From assembly GCA_003427395.1 (NCBI GenBank), contig BFEA01000479.1:850209-881296 (forward strand): 31,088 bases of DNA, written 5' to 3'. Made by a program: the position numbers and the translations under genes. Positions 1 to 8,258 of the stretch are shown one piece after another. A model generated the notes under the pieces. It made no database searches. It saw nothing but the letters and a program-made list of their open reading frames with translations, and was not told the DNA's origin. Positions within the stretch are counted from its first letter, which is position 1, and every line of letters begins with the position of its first letter. This stretch comes from Chara braunii (lineage: Eukaryota; Streptophyta; Charophyceae; Charales; Characeae).

Positions 1-38
<38 letters not shown>
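1..38. repeat. Poly(C) run at window edge
   Basis: There are 38 consecutive C at the very start. Together with the T run at the other end it suggests that the window coincides with a contig limited by homopolymers. It could also be a true low-complexity tract. Confidence 0.9.
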
Positions 39-430
39 ATGAAGCCGTGCCCGCAGGGGCCGCATTTTTTTTATTTTTTTTTCATGTGTTGTCGACCCTC
101 CCCCCTACACACCTGCGTCGACGAACCGCAATTCGGGGGACGCATGAATTTTCCCGGCCCACCCTGCCAGACCCATATTTAGGACCCCCCCGGGTTTTTT
201 TTTTTGTCGGTCTGCCACTTCGAGAGGGTCCCCCGCCCCCTCCCCAACCGAAAACCGCTCCCCGCTCCTGAAACCCCCTCCCCGACCGACCTCTGTTGCG
301 GCCGAAAGTTTATGACCGGAGCGGCCAGGGTCGGGGGGGTCCCGGCCACGGCCGGTGGTCGCGGCCATGCCCGAACTCGGCCGCGGCCAGGGGGGAACAT
401 AGGTCTGCGACGCTCATCAGGACGACCTGT
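39..430. other. GC-rich stretch without recognisable gene
   Basis: This stretch is rich in C and G runs, including several T and C homopolymers, and reads open in several frames only because stop codons are rare in such composition. The predicted peptides are low-complexity Pro/Arg/Gly with no domain I recognise. It ends where LINE-1 coding similarity begins, near 430, so it may be another insertion that cuts off the LINE 5' part, or the flank of a 5'-truncated LINE. Confidence 0.5.
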
Positions 431-436
431 TGATGC

Positions 437-817
437 AAGAAACACTTCATTGGCTAATCACATGGGGTAAAGCTCCCCATCTGTCGTTGTTCGGGGGAGG
501 AATGGTTATCAATGGAGCTTTGTTTGCCCTTCTCTAGTATGTAAGGATTGCAAGTGTTTTTGGCAAACAACTACGCACTTTGTCCAGGAAAAAAGTTGCT
601 AAATTTCTATGGAAACCATTTGGTGGGGAACTTGAAGAGGACTCCTTCCTCTCAAAAGTTGCATGGGAGATGCTTTGCGTCCCGCGTGACCAGGGGGTTG
701 GGGATTCTGTACCCCACAACGCAAAATGATGCTATGCTTATCAAATGGATATTTAAAGCAGTGCTAGATCTCCATGAAACCCACTGGATCGTACTTAGCC
801 GAACACATTCTCTCTAA
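437..817 (+). pseudogene. LINE-1 reverse transcriptase C-terminal (thumb) remnant
   Basis: The frame begins around HWLITWGKAPHLSLFG and continues with MVINGALFALL, a stop (about 535), then VAKFLWKPFGGELEEDSF and, after a +1 shift near 690, QGGLGILYPTTQNDAMLIKW. This is the segment that follows the RT catalytic domain in plant LINEs, where the pattern is LSLFGR..VINS.L.....F....VAKF.W......F...W...C.PK..GGLG. LINE-2 shows the same run at 24128-24600. At least one in-frame stop and one frameshift make it non-functional. Confidence 0.85.
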
Positions 818-1151
818 AGAATGGAACCTGCTCCGCCCTACGGATGTTTGGCCGTGCTTATTTATCTATTCCTTCCAGCGTCGCTATATAGGGTCAACCT
901 TCTGGAATGGCATTATTCAGGCCTGGAAATTATTGAGGCCAGATACATGGGTGGAACCAGTGACAAAGGACGAGGTGTTGAATCAAATACTGTTTGAGAA
1001 TCCTTACATCCGTACTTCCTCAGGTGAGTGGGTGACAGCAGATACAGCGACAGGTAGTTTTGGTCGAGCATGGATAGAGAAAGAAGTTCTGAGGATTGCC
1101 GATCTCTGGGATGAGGTGCAAGGCAATTGGATCTCTGACAGTAACCTGTGA
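774..1151 (+). pseudogene. LINE-1 ORF2 connection region fragment
   Basis: There is an open segment of 125 residues between the RT remnant and the zf-RVT zone. It includes LLRPTDVWPCLFIYSFQRR, FWNGIIQAWKLLRPDTWVEP and VTKDEVLNQILFENPYI. The last two blocks match LINE-2 near 23960-24120 (RPFDIWNCFLLFSYQNRR and NPTTKDDI), which confirms a shared ORF. It is offset by one frame from the preceding segment, so it is part of a broken ORF rather than a separate gene. An ATG start is not expected here. Confidence 0.75.
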
Positions 1152-1304
1152 GTGAAACTGGGTTTAATTAGAAATTAAGTCCAGAAAAAGAATTTGTTGA
1201 TTGAGGCAATACCGCATTGATGGAAAGAACTACTGGACTCCACTAAAACAGATCCTCAAGGTACCTGGTACTTAACTGATATTAATGATAACCAGGTATG
1301 GAAC

Positions 1305-1985
1305 GTGTTGGACACTGAGAGCAATGGGAAAAGAATTTTCCAAGGATGGACTACGAATAATGCCCATCTACTGTTGACAGACTCCCAAGTACAACCTGAG
1401 GTAGGCTCAACCTTTTCTCGGGTAAGGGTTCTTGAGAAATATAATGACGATAACACATGGACATGCAGCCTGGTCTTCGATGGGAAACCAATTCGCCAAC
1501 TCAAACTCGACCCAAGAATATGGGAGTGGAGAGCTACTGGTCATAATGGTCAAAATTTGTACGTTCTGGATTACTCACAGAGAATAGGCTACAAATTAAT
1601 CCTGCCAGCTAAGGATCCTCTGGTAACAACAACAAAAAGATGGTCTACGGTCCTTTTGATTGATGGGGTTCGGATAGCAGCCGACTTGAAAAGGTGTTGG
1701 GCTCAACTTAAATTGATCTCAAATCAAAGATGGGCTGCCATTCTATGGCTCATGTCACTAATGGCTACCCCATCAGCGGTATGGTTGGTAGAGCATGGGG
1801 TGAAGCTCGATCTTACCTGCAACCGATGCCAATTGGCATTTGAATCCGCAGTCCACCTTTGGTGGGACTAACCAGCCTCTGTTCGTGTTTGGAAATAATG
1901 GATTAAGAAATGAGACCAAATTTCATGTGGAGTGATGAGTTGGGATAAAATATGGTGCCTCCTGGGAGGTATTCCAGATAATCTT
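1305..1985 (+). pseudogene. LINE-1 zf-RVT (RT zinc-binding) remnant
   Basis: An open stretch of 188 residues leads into a CNRC motif (about 1820-1831) followed by HLWWD (about 1855-1868), the C-x2-C...H arrangement of the plant zf-RVT domain. It then runs into a stop. Beyond it come WDKIWCLLGGIPDNLAI and RGWGYMAH, matching LINE-2 HWVLLGGLPDNLQL and KGWGYVAQ at 22933-23229. The domain lies at the C-terminus of plant LINE ORF2. Several stops downstream show decay. Confidence 0.8.
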
Positions 1986-2831
1986 GCTATTGACAGAGGA
2001 TGGGGATACATGGCACACTGAGAGTTGTGCTATGCAACACTATTTGGCAATGCAGGAATGACCGGGTGTTCAATGGGAAAGACTGGACGAACAAACAATT
2101 TTGAGCAACTGTTCGTCAGAGCATCAGACTTACCACCTTGGCAGATTGGCGGAGGAAGGTGTTGAAAGCTGATAATAGGGTATGTGGACTAAAATGGTTT
2201 AAGGACACCAATGCTATCAGAGATACGATGACAGTGATTAACGAGGAGGGGAGACTCGTGTTAGGAGATTGGTTATTCGGAGTATAGAATTGGACCAACA
2301 TGCACGCTCGGTTGCTGGCTCCGTCGCAGTAGACTGGCAGGTGAGACTCTGTTGGTGGAGGGGGCGTAGTGGTGCATATGCGTAACCGTCTCAACAGAGA
2401 CAAGACCGCCGCAATAGGCACTTTAAGAGATGCGGGTTCAAACCAGTAGGGGTAAGCCTAAAGTTCCATTGCATGTAGGATTAGCAATTAGGGGGGCCTT
2501 TTTATAACATTGTAGTGTAGTAGAGTGAGTATTAAGCATAGTCTGATGAGGGCATACTAGATAGTTGTCTGCTTTCGTTGTTGTTTGGTTTCTTGTTTTC
2601 GAATATTTGGTTGTGGGACTTAGGATCGAATAAGCCTTAGGCGGAAGGTAGAGTGGATCGGTTTTTGTTTGGCTTGTTTGGTTTTCTAGGCCTTGTGGTA
2701 CTATTGTTTCTTTGAGTCAGGGTTGTGGTATAGGGCAGCGGTCTGGATATGACCATTTTCTGTCCTTAGATATTTAGACCCTATGCCTCTCTACTGTGTT
2801 TTGGAAACTTCACCTCTCATTTTTTGTTTCC
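1986..2831 (+). other. LINE-1 ORF2 tail and 3' UTR
   Basis: Residual coding similarity of the IWQCRNDRVFNG type is visible to about 2290 in shifted frames. After that the sequence is T/G-rich 3' UTR. From about 2680 to 2800 it can be lined up with the LINE-2 UTR (reverse complement of about 22560-22700). No independent gene is seen. It ends in GTTTCC, which is repeated on the far side of element A. Confidence 0.7.
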
Positions 2832-2847
2832 ATTGTCGGGGCACTGC

Positions 2848-2869
2848 AAATACCCTGACAAGGGTATTT
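2848..2869 (+). repeat. 5'-terminal palindrome of element A
   Basis: A 9-bp perfect inverted repeat (AAATACCCT / AGGGTATTT) with a GACA loop sits 14 nt inside the TG end. Element B has the same hairpin with minor changes at 12589-12606. Short palindromes just inside an LTR start are common. Confidence 0.75.
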
Positions 2870-3474
2870 ACCAGGGTTTTTCAATGTCTGACGCTGTCTG
2901 ACTCTTTCGTGAATTGAAGGACTTGACGAGACTGACATTTGCCAAAAGTCTATTCAGACCAGACCTATGATTGAGAGATTAAAAGTTTTCGAGTTTTAGT
3001 AAGGACGCTTCTGGCGTCCGAGTATAACGATAGTAGTTGGCAGTGCTCCGCTCTTGTCGAAGTCGCAGAGTCGTGCAGACATCATGATGGAAGTGGTAGA
3101 ACTAGACCTATTCTACCTAAAGTAATGTCGCGCGGCTGCTAAGCCACGCGATTCAGGGCCTGAATGGGCTAAAAAGGGGGATGAGCCGGGTATGGGGCCA
3201 CAACGTGAGAGGAATAGCAAGGTTTTTTTTTTCTAGGCCCGCCGGGTTGACCTCGAGCCGGGGTGGGGCCAGCGAGCCTATGCCGAGGCCTATCCGATGG
3301 GTGGCCCCGGAACTGTGGATGGACGTCATCCACGGGGAAGTAGCAGGCAGTCAGAGCATGCTAGGCCGCTGGTCGGCAAGGCCTGCTAGACCACAGACAG
3401 GCAGGGTCGGCCTGCAGAGCCACAAGCAGGCAAGGCCTGCAAGGCCGCGACAAGGGGATAGGGACAGGGTTGAG

Positions 3475-3519
3475 CTCTTCATATAGAAGAGTTGCTCCTG
3501 TCACTATTGTGATAGGAGC
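3475..3519 (+). repeat. Two tandem hairpins before the tRNA-like module (element A)
   Basis: The first hairpin is CTCTTC-ATATA-GAAGAG (3475-3491). The second has arms GCTCCTGTCAC and GTGATAGGAGC around TATT (3494-3519). Element B keeps both at 13965-14009 although the sequence differs; there the 5' arm reads GTTCCTATCAC and still pairs. The loop of the first hairpin contains a TATA-like string. The role is unknown. Confidence 0.7.
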
Positions 3520-3590
3520 TAGCCCAGTAGGTTACAGCACCAGACTACTATCTGACAGACACGGGGATCAAATCTTAAATGCCGCGCCTT
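3511..3590 (+). other. tRNA-like module with A- and B-box-like motifs (element A)
   Basis: TAGCCCAGTAGG (3520-3531) followed by TTACAGCACC resembles the D-arm/A-box of tRNAs. GGATCAAATCT (3565-3575) resembles the T-arm/B-box. The two start 45 nt apart, the spacing found in an intronless tRNA gene. No convincing acceptor stem closes it, so it is a tRNA-derived promoter-like fragment, not a tRNA gene. Element B has the same module at 14010-14065 with a better B-box (GGATCGAATCC). Confidence 0.6.
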
Positions 3591-3673
3591 TTGAAGTTGT
3601 CCGCTTTGTTTGCTATCGGCGTGGTCGATTCCGGCCGTTGATCGTAAAGATCGTGCGGCCGAGATCGTCCGCT

Positions 3674-3732
3674 CAGATTAACATGGCCCGTATGCAAGGA
3701 TGACACGCATACATCGGAAAAAAAAAAAAAAA
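3674..3732 (+). pseudogene. U6 snRNA 3' half, followed by an A run (element A)
   Basis: The segment around AGATTAACATGGCCC and GCAAGGATGACACGCAT matches the central and 3' part of plant U6 spliceosomal RNA nearly base for base (one substitution in the TTAGC triad region, a few near the intramolecular stem-loop). It runs on through CATCGG into about 13 A. The 5' half of U6 is not clearly present, and the RNA would not be functional. Its position between the tRNA-like module and the 218-bp repeats is matched by the U6-like sequence of element B. Confidence 0.85.
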
Positions 3733-3809
3733 CTGAAGCAAGATGGGAGGCGCCACATGGCGCCGTTGAAAGTGACCGGGGCCTTTTTGGCCCAACCACC
3801 TCTGACAGC

Positions 3810-3884
3810 GCCCGTAATAACGGGACATCCATTGAAATTGGAACGATACAGGGAAGATTAGCATGGCTCTGTACGAGAAATGGG
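3810..3884 (+). pseudogene. U6 snRNA-derived block with internal deletion, copy 1
   Basis: GGGACATCC, then ATTGAAATTGGAACGATACA, then GGGAAGATTAGCATGGCT, then ACGAGAAATGG follow U6 snRNA in order. About 22 nt are missing after GCATGGCTCTG, removing the intramolecular stem-loop. The ACAGAGA box, which contacts the 5' splice site, reads ACAGGGA, while the AGC triad is kept. This is a pseudogene: U6 without its stem-loop cannot serve in the spliceosome. The block is followed by a palindrome and an A-rich tail, as expected for a retroposed or chimeric copy. Confidence 0.9.
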
Positions 3885-4027
3885 TACCCATTCGTTTCAA
3901 ACGAATGGGGCATGAAAAAAATAAAAAAATAAAAAAATAAATAAAGTTAAATCGGGGAGAATGGGAGGCGCCACATGGCGCCGTTGAAAGTGACCGGGGC
4001 CTTTTTGGCCCAACCACCTCTGACAGC

Positions 4028-4102
4028 GCCCGTAATAACGGGACATCCATTGAAATTGGAACGATACAGGGAAGATTAGCATGGCTCTGTACGAGAAATG
4101 GG
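4028..4102 (+). pseudogene. U6 snRNA-derived block with internal deletion, copy 2
   Basis: It is identical to the block 218 bp upstream, with the same deletion of the intramolecular stem-loop and the same ACAGGGA change, so the two arose by tandem duplication after U6 was acquired. Confidence 0.9.
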
Positions 4103-4280
4103 TACCCATTCGTTTCAAACGAATGGGGCATGAAAAAAATAAAAAAATAAAAAAATAAATAAAGTTAAATCGGGGAGAATGGGAGGCGCCACATGGCGCC
4201 GTTTGATGAGACTGGGGAGTTTTTGGCCCCAGTGCCTGTTGACAGCACCCTGGAAAACGGGCGACTGTTCAACAGGCGAG

Positions 4281-4385
4281 GTAAGTTATTCGTTTTTTTT
4301 TGTTTTTCTTCTTTTACTTATTTTTCTGTTTTTTTTTTTAGATGTTATTTTGGGATTTTCTTTAAATTTTGTGTTTCTTTCTTAG
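4281..4385 (+). other. Intron-like tract: GTAAGT donor, T-rich body, TTAG acceptor
   Basis: GCGAG/GTAAGTTA matches the plant 5' splice consensus and is followed by about 100 nt of T-rich sequence ending TTTCTTTCTTAG. Element B has CGCAG/GTAAATTT at the same place (14474) followed by a T-rich tract with CTTTCAG. An intron of this size and composition is normal for plants, but no exon coding is seen on either side. It may be a splice site in a noncoding transcript or a chance match. Confidence 0.4.
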
Positions 4386-4826
4386 ATTTCGATTTTTTAT
4401 TTTTATTTTTTTATTCTAAACAACCGTTCGCTTTCAACGAACGGGCTTTGATTGTGCCAAGCCATTTCGTCGGGCTTGCGCCGATTCATTTGGGGGCTGT
4501 GCCCCGACATATGGATTTGCCACTGATGGCGGTCATATGAGGGCCCGGGTTTTAGGACCTTGTACTTGAGTTACGAGGGACTCTCTGCTCACGCCTTAGG
4601 TGAGCCCTCCCCTGATCGTCGTGGGCGTGAACAGCCGCGCCTGTTCGTAAAAAAAAAAACAGGCAGCAGTTGTTCACAATTGCCTGAACCCACCACTGTT
4701 GGAGCCCAGATGCAGGCACGTTTTAAGGGGTAAAGTTAGTAAAAGGAGAGAAAAAAAGAGGAACAGAAGAGGCAAGGGAAGAAAGAGGTAACGGTCACGC
4801 ACGTGGCCACGGCCGTGGACTAGGTG
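4386..4826 (+). other. Element A, region between T-rich tract and promoter
   Basis: No gene is seen. It contains small inverted repeats such as CGTTCG..CGAACG near 4425 and a purine-rich block at 4740-4790 that has a counterpart in element B (about 15370-15415). Confidence 0.5.
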
Positions 4827-5095
4827 CAGCCCCTAGAAGGTTCTAGGGGCTGATGGAACTGCATCTGTTCAGTTGAACAGGCATCTCCGAAATGGCTGAG
4901 TACAGCCATTTCCAAAAGCACCTGGCCTAGGAAAACGGCCAAGTACTCCTGGGGGTTAGGGACCTTGGTCCCCTAAGGGGAAAACCAAGGCTCCTAGCTC
5001 CTGGCCATCGATTTAGATCGAGGGCCAAGAGCACCCACGAATTTTGCCTGGTTGTGGGCAAGGTGCTTCTGGAAATGGCTGTACTCAGCCATTTC
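4827..5095 (+). repeat. Palindrome cluster upstream of the TATA box (element A)
   Basis: Successive inverted repeats are: 12-bp arms around GG at 4827-4852; CTGTTCA/TGAACAG at 4865-4880; 10-bp arms GAAATGGCTG/CAGCCATTTC at 4889-4912; CCTTGGT/ACCAAGG enclosing CCCCTAAGGGG at 4963-4990; and a second GAAATGGCTG/CAGCCATTTC at 5072-5095. The two GAAATGGCTG modules are reverse complements of each other, including their loops (AGTA and TACT), and the match continues outward through CACC, so 4889-4925 and 5059-5095 form a longer inverted repeat of about 37 bp. They may be protein-binding sites or RNA structure; placement next to a TATA box favours the former. Confidence 0.8.
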
Positions 5096-5116
5096 GGGCC
5101 CACAGCCATCGGCTGG

Positions 5117-5125
5117 CTATAAAAG
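5117..5125 (+). promoter_or_regulatory. TATA box of element A
   Basis: CTATAAAAG within GGCTGGCTATAAAAGTCAGC. The same box stands in element B at 15715-15723 and in element C (minus strand) at 29869-29862, in each case followed by a similar C/A-rich stretch and then the 54-bp repeats. Conservation in three diverged copies makes a real Pol II promoter likely, with a start near 5145-5150. Confidence 0.7.
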
Positions 5126-5339
5126 TCAGCACTCCACCCAACAGCCTCACACTTGTGGCAGTGCTGTTAGGGCATTCACTTGGTGAATGCTGGCTGGCTG
5201 CTGCATGCTACTGGAGAGGGGCGGTGTTGCCGGTGGAGGTGCTAGAGTGGAGAGTGGAGGGTTGCAGTGAGCGCGGGAGTGGAAGCTATCATAGCCACCA
5301 CTTCATTTGGTGAAGTGCACGGAAGGTGCTGCCTGCTCA

Positions 5340-5830
5340 GCGAGGCGACAACGGTTTTTGGCAAATAGTGCAGGGGAAACTCTGTCGTTTTTGCACGGCA
5401 GTAGCAGTTTTGGCAAACAATGCAGGGGAAACTCTGCCCGTTTTGTGCGACGGCATAATTGGTTTTTTTTTTTTACATACTGCGAGAGCGCTGCCGAATT
5501 TCTTCGGCGGTAGCTGTGATTCTTTTGGCAGTGACACGGAAGCGCTGCCGGATTTTTGCAGCGGCGGCACTGGTTTTAACGGCAGTGGTGCGAAAGCGCT
5601 GCCGGTTTCCCACGGTGGTGGCGGCAGCAACATTGTAAGTGAGGAAGTGTTGCCATTTGTTTTTGGCACGGCGGAAGCAACATTGTCAGTGGGGAAGTGC
5701 TGCCATTTTTTTGGCACGGTGGTAGCAACATATTTCGGTGGGACCATGCTGCCGAGATTGGCGGTGGTATCAGCGTTATTTTTTGGGGGTTATGTTGGCG
5801 GCACGTCGGCAATACTATTGTAAGGGAAGA
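5340..5830 (+). repeat. 54-bp tandem repeats downstream of TATA (element A)
   Basis: These are diverged repeats of the type GAAGCGCTGCCGGATTTTTG..GGCGG.., most regular at 5495-5640, with a period of 54 bp. Translated in one frame (5326-5823, 165 aa) each unit gives an 18-residue motif with core ALPDFC.GG..F.G.G. The same motif recurs in element C. Because 54 is a multiple of three, stop-free frames are expected without selection, so I do not call this a gene. Confidence 0.75.
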
Positions 5831-7790
5831 TGCTGCGGGTCTCTTGCGTCACAGTGGAGGTAGTTTTTTGTGTGTGATCTGGCGGTGGTGTTGCGGGGCA
5901 GCCATGGTACTGGGTTTGACGACGCAGCAAGCAGTGGTCCGCGTATTTTTGTGGTGCGCAGCGGTTATGGTGGATTTCAGTGTGGCCTAGAGGTTGGGCT
6001 AGCGCTGGTGCGTGGTTGGGACTGTGCGACAATGGTGCGTGGGCCGACGACATGAAGAAAGTGCAGAGCGGATGCACGCGGCGAAGTAATTATGGGGCTC
6101 GGGGCACCTGCGGGATTCGCCGAGGGTCACCTTTATTTTTTTTGCGGCGCGCAGTGCAAGCAGTTTTGAGTTCTGAGCCATCTAGTATTGCAGGCGATAG
6201 TATGGGACTGCATTTGGACCATCTGGGACCATTTCGGGACTGGGTGGGACTAGTTGTTGTGATCGGGACCAGCGTAGTGGTGTGGTTATTGCGAGCGGAC
6301 GTGATTGGAGGCGACGTGGACTTGCGTTTGGTTGGAGAGTGTCCTTGGAGGATGTGATGAAGCAGGGACTGCGTTGAGACTGTCTAGGATGTTGAGGCGG
6401 CGTAGGTTTGGATCATGGAAGCACCCTTTTTGAGGGTTATCTCATTCAGGCATTTTAAGTGGACCCAACCTTGGTGTAATCAGACACTTGGAGAAGGCAG
6501 CGGACCGTCGTTCAGTGAAACGACTACAACTTGTGAAGTTGTGAGCCGCGTATTTTCATGTAACCGCATATTTTCATATTCAACGGCGATTTTTTCTAGT
6601 GATTGGAATATTACCCGACTTTCTTGAGTGGGTTGGACAAAACTTCACTCAAGGTCAATTGAATGATTCAAATTACCCTTCACTCCTGTGTGAACCCACA
6701 CTTTTCTTGACCCTGTTCAATTGAATATTCATTGAAAAAGCAAATGAAATATATGTTTGCATGTGAAAGGTGAGGTCTGACTTGAGTATGGGATTGCATT
6801 GGTTTTCTCTCGAACTTGTTGTCTTTGCTTGGTGCACAGGTAGGTAGAAGATTGCTGGCAAAGGAGATTGATTATGCCTATTTGAGATTAAGAAAAACAT
6901 CTGTCCTCGTTCTACCTTTTACCTGACTGCTTGTCAAAAGTTGTTGTTTTGAAAAGATTATTCAGCATGTGTCGTAGAATGAATTCGATTAAAACAAAGC
7001 GGAATAAGGTCAAACGGACTTAGTCTTCTTCCAAGGAATGACCCTTTTTATCCCGAATGACCCTATCTACCTATGACTGTCCAAATGTTCCCAGTTACCT
7101 TGAACTTAGGAGAACTGAAAATATATAAAAGCAATTTGTAGTGGACACATCCTCTATCTCTAGGAAGCATCTGGGGCGGGGGTTCGTTGCTTCAGGAGCC
7201 AACCCTGTTATCGACCCGGAGTGGACTGGTCTTTGGAGGAGTACTTTGCCAATTCAGTAGAGACGGCCCGAGTTCTGAGATCCGAGTTTTGTGCTCGGGC
7301 GGGGAGGAGGAGTGCCTCAAACCACTTCCTAGAGGAAGAGGCATGTAACACTTCAAGCAATGCCCCTGATCAAGAGTCGTTCGCAAAGCAACTTGTCATC
7401 CAAAAAAATTGAAAACGGATGAAAACAGGTACGTGTGTCGGATCTCAAGTCAGCGGTAGGTGGAATGAATGACTTTGGCAACGCGTCTCATCAAGTCAAA
7501 ACTAAGGCAGGTCGACTACTTTGTCGGCAGCATCACTGTTATTCTCAGTAAGCCAACTCCCTGTTGGCGGTTGTTTAATTGTTTCGTGGTGTTCGACCTG
7601 AGGCGGTCGGATTGTTTATTTCGCTCTGTATTATTGGATATATTGTAGGATGATTTAAATCCTTTCAGTTATCATTTCAGATTGGATTTGTTCCTACGGT
7701 CGATCCTTTTGATATAATTATATGTGTGGTCGTTGTAACCTTTTTTTGACTATGTGTGAAAGGGACTAGGATAAATATTTGGGTTTCACG
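5831..7790 (+). other. Element A central region, no gene
   Basis: Shared with element B (about 16330-18235) and element C, this region contains a GGGAC-rich stretch (6200-6390) and a block around TGTGAACCCACACTTT (about 6690), also seen in B near 17140. Blocks with AAGCATCTGGGGCGGGGGTTCGTTGC (split: positions 7165-7190) and CACTTCCTAGAGGAAGAGGC (about 7323) recur in all three copies. Frames are broken and differ between copies. No coding function is seen. Confidence 0.6.
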
Positions 7791-7794
7791 CTTG

Positions 7795-8258
7795 GTTGAG
7801 ACCGTCCTAGTCGACCTGCGTCCACTCCGCACCTAGGAGATCAGCGCCCTAGGAATGGACAGCGTCCGGGTTCGCTTGGCGTTAACCAAACGTATCTATA
7901 CTACAGCGAAGGAGCAAACGCTCTCGGCTGACCTACCTTTGCAATTGCATCTAAAAGCTTTCGCACGTGGGTCAGTAACTCGGTAGGGATACACCTCTAA
8001 GGGTGGTGACAACCCCTTAGGGAAAGGAAGCTTATGCCCCGCGGAAACCTATTCTGTCGTAGGGGACCGCAGGTACAGCTGGCGCACCCGGCTAAAGCGG
8101 CGAAGGAGCGACGCGACCACACCCGTCTCGGCGGCTCGCGGGATTATTTTGCGCCGTTCCCAAGTTGTCTCTTGGTTTTGTTTTTGTTTATCTCCTGCGC
8201 GACGTGGTCGGGAGGGCTCTCGCCTTTGCGAAAAAGGCGGGAGCCGATGCGCTCGACA
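7795..8258 (+). other. Conserved structured 3' domain of element A
   Basis: From GACCGTCCTAGTCGACC to the CA end, this is the best conserved part among the three copies (B 18248-18715, C 27311-26852). It holds a strong stem, CCTCTAAGGG/CCCCTTAGGG around a TGGTGACAA-type loop (7994-8022), the block ACCTATTCTGTCGTAGGGGA, GGCGCACCCGGCTA and the terminal hairpin. If the element is an LTR this is U5, the RNA leader, where packaging and priming structures would lie. That is inference. Confidence 0.65.
8215..8245 (+). repeat. Subterminal hairpin of element A
   Basis: GGCTCT-CGCCTT pairs with AAGGCG-GGAGCC over 12 positions (one T-G) around a 7-nt loop, 13 nt before the CA end. B (18673-18703) and C (26867-26886 core) have hairpins at the same place with different sequence, implying that the fold is kept. 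It resembles the subterminal hairpin of Helitrons, but the end is not CTRR. Confidence 0.75.

Larger units (their letters stand above)
431..2831 (+). mobile_element. LINE-1: degenerate plant L1-type LINE, 3' half (part 1)
   Basis: This is the C-terminal RT/connection region, RNase H/zf-RVT zone and 3' UTR of a non-LTR retrotransposon, broken by stops and frameshifts. Its order of motifs and its 3' UTR match LINE-2 on the other strand (22394-26851), so both belong to one family. The shared 3' UTR includes the block GGTCTRGATWTGACCATTTT. Homology stops at 2831, where element A is inserted, and the remaining LINE tail with poly(A) resumes at 8266. The endonuclease and catalytic RT core are absent from this copy, through 5' truncation or an interruption near 430. 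Confidence 0.85.
3744..4179 (+). repeat. Perfect tandem duplication, 2 x 218 bp
   Basis: Units 3744-3961 and 3962-4179 look identical. A third, partial and diverged start follows at 4180. Each unit holds a GGCGCC-ACAT-GGCGCC palindrome, a U6-derived block, an inverted repeat CATTCGTTT/AAACGAATG, and an A-rich tail of AAAAAAT-like steps. TGGCGCCGTTG followed 7 nt later by CCGGGG resembles the primer-binding site complementary to plant tRNA-Asp. Identity of the units implies a recent duplication, or a copy-number error in the assembly. Confidence 0.9.

Noticed and set aside
204-470. 88-residue open frame at the left edge
   Set aside because: GC-rich low-complexity sequence open in several frames; no domain, and it overlaps the start of LINE-1.
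3511-3590. Genuine tRNA gene
   Set aside because: A- and B-box-like motifs are present, but no seven-pair acceptor stem closes the structure and the T-arm is damaged.
3810-3884. Functional U6 snRNA gene
   Set aside because: The intramolecular stem-loop is deleted, the ACAGAGA box is changed, and there is no upstream sequence element or TATA at the right distance, nor a T-run terminator.
8215-8258. Helitron 3' end (subterminal hairpin close to the terminus)
   Set aside because: The end is CTCGACA rather than CTRR, the 5' end is not TC, and a direct duplication flanks the element. No Rep/helicase is present.
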